64,000 bases of DNA from Actinomadura rupiterrae (GTDB taxonomy: Bacteria > Actinomycetota > Actinomycetes > Streptosporangiales > Streptosporangiaceae), in assembly GCF_024172125.1 (NCBI RefSeq), contig NZ_JAMZEA010000003.1, positions 620,001-684,000 on the forward strand, in the 5' to 3' direction. The notes under the pieces are model-generated. The model did no database searches, was not told where the DNA came from, and worked only from the letters and a program-made list of their open reading frames with translations. The stretch's first letter is position 1, and each line of letters starts with the position of its first letter. The position numbers and the translations under genes are program-made. Below are positions 52,761 through 60,704 of this stretch, piece by piece.

Positions 52761-53651
52761 TCAGCGCCCTGTGCAGGTGACTTTGGGTTCCGGCTGGTAG
52801 ACGGTGTGGAATCGGTCCCGCCGGATCATCCGGCCCTGGTGCGAGAGCGTCCGGTACACGTCGATCTGGAAGCCGGGCCCGCCGGGCATCGGGACGCAGC
52901 GGCGGCTCGCGTCGACGAACGTCCCGGCGCGGGTGTAGCCGTACCGCTTGGACGTGACGGTCTTCACCTGGTACTTCGGCGTGCCCCACAGCGAGACGGT
53001 CAGCGTGTCGGCGGTGACCTCGGTGCGGAGCCTGATCGGGCCGGCCGAGTCGTTGCGCCACACGAAGTCGAGCGACGGCCAGGCGACGGCCGCCTCGCGG
53101 CCCTGCGGGTACTCGGGCATCCACAGGGTGTGCGGGTGCGACTCGGTGATCTTGAGTCCGGCCTGGAACACCGCGTTCCACAGCGTCGCCGAGACCTGGC
53201 AGATGCCGCCGCCCAGATCGTCCACGAGGCGGGAGCCGACGATCGTCGGCGCGGACACGTAGCCGCGCGAGGCGCTCCGTGGGCCGACGACCTTGTTGAA
53301 CGAGAACGCGCGGCCCGGCTTGACGACGTACCCGTCGATGGCCTTCGCGCCGATCCGGATGTTCTGGACGCGCGCCTCACCCGGCTTGAACCTGGTGGTG
53401 TACCCGGCGAGCTTCTGCGAGCCGTCCTGCGGCCCGGCGATCATGGGACGCGCCCGGGGAGAGTCGGCGGGACGGCGCTGGTCGGAGCCGGAGCCGGAGC
53501 CGAGGCCCGAGCCGAGCGCCTGGGTGCCTCCGTTGGTGGCGATGTACCCCGCGCCGAGCGCCACCGCGGCGACCGGAACGCAGGCCGTGACGGGCCACCA
53601 CCGGCGCAGGCGCGCCCTCCTTTTCGGACGCCTCCTCCGATGCCGAACCAT
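52761..53651 (-). CDS. VanW-family membrane-anchored protein
   Basis: A 296-residue protein from ATG 53651. A very basic N-terminus (VRHRRRRPKRRARLRRWW) precedes one transmembrane helix (about residues 20-40), then the VanW core: AKAIDGYVVKPGRAFSFNKVVGPRSASRGY, the invariant GGGICQVSATLWNAVFQAGL, and SHPHTLWMPEYPQGREAAVAW. VanW proteins occur in vancomycin-resistance operons and widely in Gram-positives; the biochemical role is not settled but lies in the envelope. It sits directly before a penicillin-binding-like serine hydrolase, which supports a cell-wall connection. Confidence 0.93.
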   Translation of the reverse strand: MVRHRRRRPKRRARLRRWWPVTACVPVAAVALGAGYIATNGGTQALGSGLGSGSGSDQRRPADSPRARPMIAGPQDGSQKLAGYTTRFKPGEARVQNIRIGAKAIDGYVVKPGRAFSFNKVVGPRSASRGYVSAPTIVGSRLVDDLGGGICQVSATLWNAVFQAGLKITESHPHTLWMPEYPQGREAAVAWPSLDFVWRNDSAGPIRLRTEVTADTLTVSLWGTPKYQVKTVTSKRYGYTRAGTFVDASRRCVPMPGGPGFQIDVYRTLSHQGRMIRRDRFHTVYQPEPKVTCTGR

Positions 53652-53805
53652 GGCCGGGCCCCACCCCCAAAAGCGGACAACCCGGCCAACGTTACGCACA
53701 GGCGGCGGCGAGATGCCCACTTTCGGACGTCCCGAATGACATAGATCACCCGAGGTAAACCGGACGGCGGTCTCGGCCGTCGTCGGTACGTCTCAGCAGG
53801 TCAGA

Positions 53806-55011
53806 TCACCAGGCCCGGACGATGGTGCGGGGATTGAAGACGGGACTGGTCGCGTCCGCCGGAAGGACCTCCAGGGGCCGCGCGATCTCCTTTTCGGTCA
53901 GGCCCACACGGTCGGCTACCGGGCGTAGGGCGTCCAGGTCGAAGCCGTAGACGCGGGCCGCGTTCGCGGCGACGATCCGGTGCAGCTCGTCCGCCGGGAC
54001 GTCGTGGAAGGACCGCCGCAGAGCCTCCCGGCTGTAGGGGAACGTGCCCTCGTCGTGCGGGAAGTCGCTCCCCCACATCAGCCGGTCCACGCCGATCGCG
54101 TGCCGCAGCGGCGTCTCGGACGGCTTCATGAACGTCGCGCCGACCATGCAGTTGCGCGCGAAGTACTCGCTCGGACGCAGCGACAGCCCTGCCACGGCAG
54201 GTCCGCCGAACTTCGCCTCGGCCGTCGCGTCCCCTGAGCGGAACCGGTCGAAGTAGTAGTCCAGGGTGTCCAGCACGCCCGGGATCCAGTCCGAGCCCTG
54301 CTCGGTCAGGACGAGCCGCAGGTCCGGATGGCGCTCGAAGACGCCGCCGAGGATCAGGTGCCAGAGCGCCCGGTGCGCGTACCAGCTGACCTCCACGATG
54401 AAGATCGCGAGCGCGACGTGGTTCGGCTCCAGACCCGGCGCGCCGGTGCCGCCGTGATGGTTCACCGGCATCCCCAGCTCGGCGCACGTCCGCCAGATCG
54501 GCTCGTAGACCGGGTCGTGCAGCGGCGGGACGGGCGCTCCTGGCGCGACTCCGGGCAGCAGCACGCCACCGCGCAGTCCCGCGCCGTGCGCCCAGCGGAT
54601 CTCCGCTACGGCGTCGTCCACGTCGTTCAGCAGGATCTCGGCGACACCTGCGCGGCGTCCGGGCGCCTCGGCGCAGAAGTCGGCAAGCCAGCGGTTGTGC
54701 GCGCGGCATCCGGCCCAGCGCAGCTCGTACTCGGCGGCGGTCGGATGCGGCGCGGTCAGGTTCGCGGACGGGAAGAACGGCGGGATCGTGTTCGGGAACA
54801 GCACCTCGGCGACGATCCCGTCCTGCTCCAGCTCGCGCAGGCGGCGGCCGGAGTTCCAGTTCCGCTCGGCCTCCGGCGCCTGGAGGTCGGCGAACGGGTT
54901 CACGTACGCCTTCGCCCAGGCGTCGAACTCCTCGCGGTACCGGGCCTCCAGGTACGGCCGGTAGTCGAGCAGGTCGGCGCCCGCGTGCCCGTCGGCGGAG
55001 ATGACGATCAA
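53806..55011 (-). CDS. Amidohydrolase family 2 (metal-dependent decarboxylase/hydrolase), copy 2
   Basis: A 401-residue TIM-barrel enzyme. It starts at TTG 55011, which overlaps the upstream stop (TTGA) and has GGGGAGG six bases before it. Motifs: IVISADGHAG at the N-terminus (metal-binding His), VNHHGGTGAPG, GVFERHPDLRLVLTEQG and LMWGSDFPHDEG (C-terminal Asp/His). The family includes aminocarboxymuconate-semialdehyde decarboxylase and related aromatic-acid decarboxylases. It is paralogous to the next gene upstream, with which it shares the whole layout (about one third identity by eye). The pair plus the decarboxylase-like gene forms one operon, probably for breakdown of a carboxylic compound. 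Confidence 0.92.
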   Translation of the reverse strand: MIVISADGHAGADLLDYRPYLEARYREEFDAWAKAYVNPFADLQAPEAERNWNSGRRLRELEQDGIVAEVLFPNTIPPFFPSANLTAPHPTAAEYELRWAGCRAHNRWLADFCAEAPGRRAGVAEILLNDVDDAVAEIRWAHGAGLRGGVLLPGVAPGAPVPPLHDPVYEPIWRTCAELGMPVNHHGGTGAPGLEPNHVALAIFIVEVSWYAHRALWHLILGGVFERHPDLRLVLTEQGSDWIPGVLDTLDYYFDRFRSGDATAEAKFGGPAVAGLSLRPSEYFARNCMVGATFMKPSETPLRHAIGVDRLMWGSDFPHDEGTFPYSREALRRSFHDVPADELHRIVAANAARVYGFDLDALRPVADRVGLTEKEIARPLEVLPADATSPVFNPRTIVRAW

Positions 55012-56327
55012 GGGTTCCCTCCCCTGCGGGCCGCGCCCACGACGGCCGGAACGTCCGGTCCGGACAGCCAGTGCCGTCCGGCCTCGCGCGCCTGGTCCCA
55101 GATGGACGTGTCGGCCTTGTCCTGGCCCAGGTCGGACGGTCTCGGGCCGATGCGATCGGCGAGCGGACGGAGTCTCGCCACGTCGAAGGCGTAGTTCTCG
55201 GCGGCCGAAAGCCCGAGCATCGCGCGCGTCTCGTCCACCGGGACGTCCGAGAACGCGTGCACGAGCCACTCGCGGGTGTGCGGCCAGGTGCCCTCGGGGT
55301 GCGGGAAGTCGTTCCCCCACAGCAGGTTCCGGACGCCCACCTCATACCTTTGGGACAGCTCCCGGCGCTTCGGCGTGGACATCCCGAGGAAGCAGTTCCG
55401 GTCGAAGTACTCCGACGGGCGCATCGTCATGTGCTCGCCGAACGAGGCCAGCTTGCGGGTGCCGTGCTCGCGGTCGAACGCGACGTCCATCTGCCAGAGC
55501 AGGTTCCCGGCCCACCACACGCCCGCCTCGGTGACGCCGAACCGCAGGTCCGGATGGCGCTCGAAGACGCCCGTCCAGATCAGGAACCACAGCGGACGCG
55601 CCGACCACCAGCCCACCTCGGTGATGTAAAGCCCCAGGTAGGCGCCCAGCTCGTCGCGCGGCGCCGCGCCCACATGGGTGTGGACGGGCAGGCCGAGTTC
55701 GGTGCACACCGCCCACAGCGGGTCGTAGCGGCGGTCGTGGTACGGCGGCTGGCCGTGCCCCCACACGGACGGGATCATGACGCCGCCGCGCAGGCCGTCC
55801 GCGTGCGCGCGGCGGATCTCGGCGACCGCGCCCGCGACGTCCCCGACGACCGGCGCGACGATCACGCCCCGGCGTCGGTCCGGCGACTCCTGGCAGAGCC
55901 CGGCGAGCCAGCGGTTGTGCGCGCGGGCCCCGGCGAGCGCGAGTTCCGGGTCGTCACCGGGCCCGGCCATGCCGAGGCCCGCGCCGAAGGGCGCCTGCGT
56001 CCCGGCGGCGACGGCGTCCGCGTCGGGGAAGATCACCTCGCCGGCCACGCCGTCCGCGTCCAGCTCCCGGTCGCGGCGGCCGGCGTCCCAGCCGGCGCGC
56101 AGCTCCTCCTCGTGCTCGCCGAACCACTCCTCGGCGAACTCCTCGTTCTGGAGGCCGAACTCGCGGCGCGCCTCGGCCATCGCGTCCTGCTTGGCGAGGA
56201 ACCCGTCGAACGCCTCGCGGTACGCCGGATCGAGGTAGGGGCGGTACTCGGCGGTCGGCAGGCCCGCGTGGGTGTCCGCCGAGATGATCAGGTACGGCTC
56301 GTCCGGATTCCTCGTGCTGTCGGTCAT
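55008..56327 (-). CDS. Amidohydrolase family 2, copy 1
   Basis: A 439-residue paralogue starting at ATG 56327. Motifs: LIISADTHAGLP, VHTHVGAAPRDELG, GVFERHPDLRFGVTEAGVWWAGN and LLWGNDFPHPEGTW. The metal ligands are kept. It is slightly longer than its partner because of an insertion near residues 40-80 (LAKQDAMAEARREFGLQNEEFAEEWFGEHE) and a C-terminal extension. It probably arose by tandem duplication, and the two may form a hetero-oligomer or act on successive substrates. It is the second gene of the operon beginning with the acetoacetate-decarboxylase-like gene. Confidence 0.92.
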   Translation of the reverse strand: MTDSTRNPDEPYLIISADTHAGLPTAEYRPYLDPAYREAFDGFLAKQDAMAEARREFGLQNEEFAEEWFGEHEEELRAGWDAGRRDRELDADGVAGEVIFPDADAVAAGTQAPFGAGLGMAGPGDDPELALAGARAHNRWLAGLCQESPDRRRGVIVAPVVGDVAGAVAEIRRAHADGLRGGVMIPSVWGHGQPPYHDRRYDPLWAVCTELGLPVHTHVGAAPRDELGAYLGLYITEVGWWSARPLWFLIWTGVFERHPDLRFGVTEAGVWWAGNLLWQMDVAFDREHGTRKLASFGEHMTMRPSEYFDRNCFLGMSTPKRRELSQRYEVGVRNLLWGNDFPHPEGTWPHTREWLVHAFSDVPVDETRAMLGLSAAENYAFDVARLRPLADRIGPRPSDLGQDKADTSIWDQAREAGRHWLSGPDVPAVVGAARRGGNP

Positions 56328-56395
56328 GGCACTTCCCGTCGAGTGCGGTCGGGCTCAGGCGTCTGCGGTCGGGCTCAGGCTTCTGCGGTCGCGGC

Positions 56396-57178
56396 TCAGG
56401 CGTCGAGGACCTGCATCGGGTCGTCGTAGCGCTGGTGGACGAAGGGCAGGACGGCCTCTGCGGGCACCCGCTCGGCGATGCGGCCCTGCTGGGAGGACGT
56501 CCGCTCCCCCAAGGTGATCTCGACCAGGCGGCGGACGGGCAGGTCGGCGACCGGGTCGTACGGCGACTCGGCCAGCGTGACCGTGCCGTCCACCCGGCGG
56601 AGGCGGCGCGTCCGCCCGCGCCGCGTGCAGTGGACGAGCGCGGCGTCGGAGTCGAGGCCGTCCCCGTCCGGCGCGGGCAGGAACTTGAGGTAGAAGTCGA
56701 GGTCCTCGTGCGGCGGCGGGATCTCCAGATCCTCGCCGATCACCCCGCTGACCTGCACGAACGCGATGCCGTGCCGGACGAGGGAGGCGTCCAGCCGCCC
56801 GCCCGCCACGGTGACGCGCACGTCGCCGAGCTTCTTCGGCTCGCCGAACACCTCGCGTCCGCCGGTCAGCGCGCGCTCGGTCGTCATCGGCATGACCAGC
56901 GGGTAGTCGCCCTCGCGCCCGTCGTGGACGGCCCGGACCGCCACCGACCCCGCGCCGAGCGCGTGCCCGCCGGGCAGGTCAACCCGGCTGAGCGTGGCCC
57001 GGACGAGCGGGCGCGCGGCCGGTTTGAGCGGCGGCGGGAGCACCTGCGCGGCGGCGTCCGGATCGGTCTCCCAGACGGCCGTGACCCCGGTCGACCAGAC
57101 GTCCGGGATCCGGGCCGCCGCCTCGCGCGCGGCTCGCAGTTCCTCGGCGGATCGTGGACCGTAGCGGATGCGGCGCAT
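56396..57178 (-). CDS. Acetoacetate decarboxylase family protein
   Basis: A 260-residue enzyme from ATG 57178 (GGAGG four bases upstream). It contains YPLVMPMTTERALTGGREVFGEPKKLGDVRVTV, the ADC active-site segment. K115 and K116 are adjacent, and by position they match the Schiff-base Lys115 and the pKa-lowering Lys116 of the Clostridium enzyme, so catalysis by Schiff base is plausible. Arg and Glu residues around HEDLDFYLKFLP also fit. In the operon with two amidohydrolases it may act on a beta-keto or 2-hydroxy-dienoate acid from aromatic ring cleavage. Many ADC-family members are not decarboxylases, so the reaction is uncertain. It is divergent from the sulfotransferase-TetR pair. Confidence 0.88.
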   Translation of the reverse strand: MRRIRYGPRSAEELRAAREAAARIPDVWSTGVTAVWETDPDAAAQVLPPPLKPAARPLVRATLSRVDLPGGHALGAGSVAVRAVHDGREGDYPLVMPMTTERALTGGREVFGEPKKLGDVRVTVAGGRLDASLVRHGIAFVQVSGVIGEDLEIPPPHEDLDFYLKFLPAPDGDGLDSDAALVHCTRRGRTRRLRRVDGTVTLAESPYDPVADLPVRRLVEITLGERTSSQQGRIAERVPAEAVLPFVHQRYDDPMQVLDA

Positions 57179-57215
57179 CGCCCCTCCTCGGTGCCGGGCC
57201 CCCTGCGATCGGGCT

Positions 57216-57234
57216 CCTGTAACACCGTTACAGG
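57216..57234. promoter_or_regulatory. TetR-type operator between divergent operons
   Basis: CCTGTAAC-ACC-GTTACAGG is a perfect 8-bp inverted repeat with 3-base centre. GTAAC-N3-GTTAC is a common TetR recognition form. It lies between the decarboxylase-like operon (start 57178) and the sulfotransferase-TetR genes (start 57317), so it probably controls both. Confidence 0.75.
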
Positions 57235-57316
57235 GACCGGCAGGGCCGTCGAGACCACCGCGCGGACAGGTCTTTGTCACCTTGCTGGACGCGTCGCGGG
57301 GTGGTTCCGTCACTCT

Positions 57317-57985
57317 GTGGATGTCATCGGCGCCGGGTACGGACGCACCGGCACGCTGTCGTTGAAGACCGCCCTGGAGCAGCTCGGCTTCGGGCCCTGC
57401 CACCACATGCTGGAGATGCAGCGGCCCGGCCAGTTGGAGGCGTGGCTGGCCAAGACGCGCGGCGAGCCCGTCCCCTGGGAGACCCTCTTCAAGGGCTACC
57501 GCTCCTGCGTGGACTGGCCGTCCGCCGCCTACTGGCGCGAGACCACCGAGCACTACGAGGACGCGAAGGTCGTGCTCAGCGTCCGGGACCCGCGCCGCTG
57601 GGTCGCCAGCATGCGCAAGACGATCCTCGGCGAGCGGGCCAAGCAGAACCGGCCCGACCGAAAGGCGCTGGTGATGCTGTCCTCGGCGCTCGGCACCCAG
57701 CTCGCGTCCTTCGTCCGGATGACCTCGGCCATGCCCGGCACGCAGGGGCTCGACCGGCTCACCGACGAGGGCCTGGTCGCCGAGTTCGAGCGGCACACGG
57801 CCGAGGTGGTCGAGGCCGTCCCGGCCGAGCGGCTGCTGGTCTACGAGGTGGAGCAGGGCTGGGAGCCGCTGTGCAAGTTCCTTGAGGTGCCGGTGCCCGA
57901 CACGCCGTTCCCGCAGGTCAACGACACGGCCGAGTTCGCCGCCCGCGCGCAGCGCATGGTCCTGCGGATGGCGGTGACCCGGTAG
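57317..57985 (+). CDS. Sulfotransferase family protein
   Basis: A 222-residue protein from GTG 57317. It begins VDVIGAGYGRTGTLSLKTALEQLGFGPCHHMLEM, the 5'-phosphosulfate-binding P-loop-like GRTGT-S motif of the Sulfotransfer_4 group. It continues with the 3'-phosphate region VVLSVRDPRRWVASM and VPAERLLVYEVEQGWEPLCKFLEVPVP. Such proteins transfer sulfate from PAPS, although many related actinomycete members have no known substrate. The ribosome site is weak. The TetR gene follows six bases after the stop, so they form an operon under the 57216-57234 operator. Confidence 0.88.
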   Translation: MDVIGAGYGRTGTLSLKTALEQLGFGPCHHMLEMQRPGQLEAWLAKTRGEPVPWETLFKGYRSCVDWPSAAYWRETTEHYEDAKVVLSVRDPRRWVASMRKTILGERAKQNRPDRKALVMLSSALGTQLASFVRMTSAMPGTQGLDRLTDEGLVAEFERHTAEVVEAVPAERLLVYEVEQGWEPLCKFLEVPVPDTPFPQVNDTAEFAARAQRMVLRMAVTR

Positions 57986-57991
57986 CGCGGG

Positions 57992-58681
57992 GTGGAGGGC
58001 AGGCGCGACACTCACGAGGTGCGACACGAGCGCGGAGCGCAGGGTGGGCGCGGGGTGGAGGCGGCGGGGCTGAGCCGGGAGGCGGTGCTCGACACGGCGC
58101 TGCGGATCGTGGAGGCGCGCGGCCTCGCGGCGCTGACCATGCGCGGCCTGGCCGCCGAGCTGGGCGTGGCCGCCACCGCGATCTACTGGCACGTCGGCAA
58201 CCGGGACGCCCTGATCGCCGCGCTCACCGACCGCATCCTCGGCGACTTCGGCGACCTCGCCCCGCCCTCGCCGGACGCGCGGGAAGAGCCCGCGGAACGG
58301 ATCGTGGGGATCGGACGGGCCCTGCGGCAGCGGATCGCCGCGCGGCCGCACGCCATCGCGCTGCTGCACGAGCAGGGCCGGACGGCGGTGATGATGCGTC
58401 CCGCGCAGCGCGCGCTCGCGGCCGAGGTCGCGGCGGCCGGGCTGGATGGTGAGCGTGCGGCGACGGTCGTCCGGGCCGTCCTGCACCACGTGGTCGGGTT
58501 CGTCCTGCTGGAGCGGGCGGTCGAGCGCGGGCCGGAGCCGCGTCCCGGGCCGGACGAGGTCTGGCGCGACCCGGACGGCGTCGACCCGGCGCTCGCGCGC
58601 GAGCTGGGCCGCCCGCACGACCCGGACGCCTTGTTCGAGGTCTCCCTGTCCGCCCTGGTCAGGGGGCTTCTGGCGAGCTGA
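57992..58681 (+). CDS. TetR family regulator (TetR_C-type)
   Basis: A 229-residue repressor if started at GTG 57992; GTG 58055 gives 208 residues beginning just before the HTH and may be the true start. The HTH is LSREAVLDTALRIVEARG, LTMRGLAAELGVAATAIYWHV, GNRDALI, the pattern of TetR proteins closest to tetracycline-repressor type (the YWHVGNRDAL form). The C-terminal domain is helical. It is translated with the sulfotransferase and probably binds the CTGTAACACCGTTACAG site, controlling both divergent operons. Confidence 0.9.
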   Translation: MEGRRDTHEVRHERGAQGGRGVEAAGLSREAVLDTALRIVEARGLAALTMRGLAAELGVAATAIYWHVGNRDALIAALTDRILGDFGDLAPPSPDAREEPAERIVGIGRALRQRIAARPHAIALLHEQGRTAVMMRPAQRALAAEVAAAGLDGERAATVVRAVLHHVVGFVLLERAVERGPEPRPGPDEVWRDPDGVDPALARELGRPHDPDALFEVSLSALVRGLLAS

Positions 58682-58735
58682 TCAGCGGGCGCCGGCCCGC
58701 AGTTGATCAGCGCGCGGGGGCGCGCAGTTGATCAG
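58679..58735. repeat. TGATCAG-containing hairpin repeats at a convergent gene end
   Basis: Three units, each TGATCAG followed by a GC-rich self-complementary stretch (GCGGGC-GCCG-GCCCGC, GCGCGC-GGGG-GCGCGC), at 58680, 58704 and 58729. The first TGATCA includes the TetR stop codon and the last the stop codon of the reverse gene. They are probably bidirectional terminators. The core word is the same as in the 53-bp array at 37.7 kb. Confidence 0.6.
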
Positions 58736-58956
58736 CGGGCGCGGGCGCCGGCGCGCAGGCGCTCCGGGTCGATCTCGCGGGCGGGTTTGCGGCGCAGGTA
58801 CTCCGCCTCGTACTGGTTCATCCGCCGGGTGTGCTCGCTGAACGCGTTGTCGGAGCCGTGCCGCAGCGTCTCCATCCGGGTCGCGTAGAGGTGTCCGAGC
58901 TCCCGCAGGAGGTCGTCCTCGCCGAGATCGCCCGGGTTCACTCCGCCCGCCATCAT
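58732..58956 (-). CDS. DUF6158 family small protein
   Basis: A 74-residue protein (ATG 58956 with GAGGGAGA four bases upstream; a second ATG is at 58953). It reads GVNPGDLGEDDLLRELGHLYATRMETLRHGSDNAFSEHTRRMNQYEAEYLRRKPAREIDPERLRAGAR, a helical, charged chain that I recognise as the actinobacterial DUF6158 pattern (DLLRELxxLxxTRxExxxHGSxxA). Its function is unknown. It is divergent from the cupin gene and convergent with the TetR gene. Confidence 0.8.
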   Translation of the reverse strand: MMAGGVNPGDLGEDDLLRELGHLYATRMETLRHGSDNAFSEHTRRMNQYEAEYLRRKPAREIDPERLRAGARAR

Positions 58957-59034
58957 GATTCTCCCTCCGCGCGGGTTTCGGACAGCACCGTTTGCTCCTT
59001 TACCCGTCCGCGCCAGGACGAACCGGACGGACCC

Positions 59035-59064
59035 TTGCGCCCGGCGGAGACACCTACCTAGCGT
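59035..59064 (+). promoter_or_regulatory. Promoter for a leaderless cupin mRNA
   Basis: TTGCGC (59035-59040), 18 bases, TAGCGT (59059-59064). The transcript would begin at about 59071-59072, which is the ATG itself. No ribosome site lies before the gene, in agreement. Confidence 0.6.
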
Positions 59065-59071
59065 TTGCTCC

Positions 59072-59512
59072 ATGACTGAGACGATCACGGTCGGGCACGT
59101 CCACGACGACGATCTCCCCTGGGTGCAGGCGGGTCCGGTGGGCCTGAAGGTGCTCCGGGCCTCGGCGGACACCTGGGTCGTCCGCAACCGGTTCGCGGCC
59201 GGGTTCCGGCTGCCGACGCACAAGCACACCGGCGGCGTCCACGCGCACACGTTCTCGGGCCGCTGGCAGTACGCCGAGTACGGCATCGACTACGTCGCCG
59301 GGACCTACATCTACGAGCCGCCGGGAAGCGTCCACACCCTGACCGTCCTGGAGGACGACACCGACATCCTGTTCGTGATCCAGGGCGCCTTCATCGAGTT
59401 CGGCGACGACGGGCAGATCAGCGGCGTCGTGGACGGCGAGTCCACGCTGAACGCCTACCTCGCGCTGTGCGACGCCGCCGGGATCCCGCGTCCGACCGGC
59501 ATCCTGCGGTGA
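59072..59512 (+). CDS. Cupin dioxygenase-like protein (2,4'-dihydroxyacetophenone dioxygenase family)
   Basis: A 146-residue cupin, ATG 59072. The metal-binding motif is H50-K-H52-T-G-G-V-H57-A-H59-T-F-S-G-R, followed by YIYEPPGSVHTLTVLEDD with the second-motif His. Proteins of this pattern include the Fe(II) enzyme that cleaves dihydroxyacetophenone and many uncharacterised relatives. The mRNA is probably leaderless. It overlaps the P450 gene by four bases (GTGA), so the two enzymes are coupled and probably act on the same compound. Confidence 0.88.
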   Translation: MTETITVGHVHDDDLPWVQAGPVGLKVLRASADTWVVRNRFAAGFRLPTHKHTGGVHAHTFSGRWQYAEYGIDYVAGTYIYEPPGSVHTLTVLEDDTDILFVIQGAFIEFGDDGQISGVVDGESTLNAYLALCDAAGIPRPTGILR

Positions 59513-60681
59513 TCTCCGAGCGCTTCCCCGACGACGGCTCGTACGAGCACGGCCATCCATTCGAGCTGTACGCGCGGATCCGCGAGCGCGGCCCGGTCCG
59601 GCATCCCGCGCTGCCGCTGTGGATCGTCGGCACGCATGCGCACGTGCACCGGATCGCGTCCGATCCGGTGGCGTTCCGGTCCGGGGACGGGATCCTGATC
59701 CCGGAGATAGGGCACAGCTACGACGCGCCGCCGACGCTCCTGCACACCGACCCGCCGGAGCACACCCGCTACCGGGGGCTGGTCGCGCCCGCGTTCCGCC
59801 CGGCCCTCACGCGGACACTCTCCGGAGCCGTCCGCGACCGGGTCCGCACCCTGCTGGACGCGCTGCCACCCGCGTTCGACGCGGTCGGCGCGCTGGCCGT
59901 CCCGCTGCCGCTCCAGGTGATCTGCCTGCTCCTCGGCATCCCCGAGTCGGACTGGCCGCGGTTCCACCGCTGGACCGACGCGATCATCCCCGGCGTGTCC
60001 GGGCTGCCCGAGGACGAGCGGAACGCGCTGCGCGCCGAGTGCGGCCTCTACCTGCTGGAGACCGCGCACCGCCGCCGCCTCGACCCGCGCGACGACGTGA
60101 TCTCCGGCCTCGCACTGGCCGAGCTGGACGGTGACCGGCTGACCGACCTCGAACTGGTGATGTTCCTGATCCAGCTGCTGGTGGCCGGGAACGAGACGAC
60201 CCGGCACGCGGTCTCCGGCGGGCTGCTGGCGCTCGCGACCCACCCGTCCCAGTGGACGGCCCTCCGCGACCGGCCGGGCCTGCTGCCCTCGGCGGTCGAG
60301 GAGATCCTCCGCTGGACGTCGCCGGTCTCCTACTTCCTGCGCACCGCGACCCGCGACGTCCCGCTCGGGGACGCGGTGGTCGGCGCGGGCGAGCACGTGA
60401 TGCTGCTGTTCGGGTCGGCGAACCACGACCAGGCGGCCTTCGGGGCGAGCGCCGGGCGCTTCGACATCACGCGCGAGCCGTCCGCGCCGGGCCTGGCCTT
60501 CGGCCACGGGCCGCACTTCTGCCTCGGCGCGGCGCTGGCCCGGATGGAGATCCGCATCCTGCTGGAGGAGGCCGCGCTCCGCCATCCACGCCTGACGCTG
60601 ACCGGCACGCCCGTCTGGAACGGCTCGCCGATCGTGACCGGCCTCACCCGCCTCCCGCTGGACGCCACCGCCCGGCGCTGA
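59509..60681 (+). CDS. Cytochrome P450
   Basis: A 390-residue soluble bacterial P450 from GTG 59509, overlapping the cupin stop. It has the I-helix oxygen-activation motif AGNETTR, the K-helix E-x-x-R in EEILRW, and the heme loop FGHGPHFCLGAAL with Cys338 as the thiolate ligand. The N-terminus (SERFPDDGSYEHGHPFELYARIRERGPV) and LLHTDPPEHTRYRGLVAPAF are standard CYP sequence. Redox partners are not encoded nearby. Coupling with a ring-cleaving-type cupin suggests a catabolic or tailoring hydroxylation. Confidence 0.95.
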   Translation: MISERFPDDGSYEHGHPFELYARIRERGPVRHPALPLWIVGTHAHVHRIASDPVAFRSGDGILIPEIGHSYDAPPTLLHTDPPEHTRYRGLVAPAFRPALTRTLSGAVRDRVRTLLDALPPAFDAVGALAVPLPLQVICLLLGIPESDWPRFHRWTDAIIPGVSGLPEDERNALRAECGLYLLETAHRRRLDPRDDVISGLALAELDGDRLTDLELVMFLIQLLVAGNETTRHAVSGGLLALATHPSQWTALRDRPGLLPSAVEEILRWTSPVSYFLRTATRDVPLGDAVVGAGEHVMLLFGSANHDQAAFGASAGRFDITREPSAPGLAFGHGPHFCLGAALARMEIRILLEEAALRHPRLTLTGTPVWNGSPIVTGLTRLPLDATARR

Positions 60682-60704
60682 CATCCGCCCTGCGGGCGCG
60701 TCCG

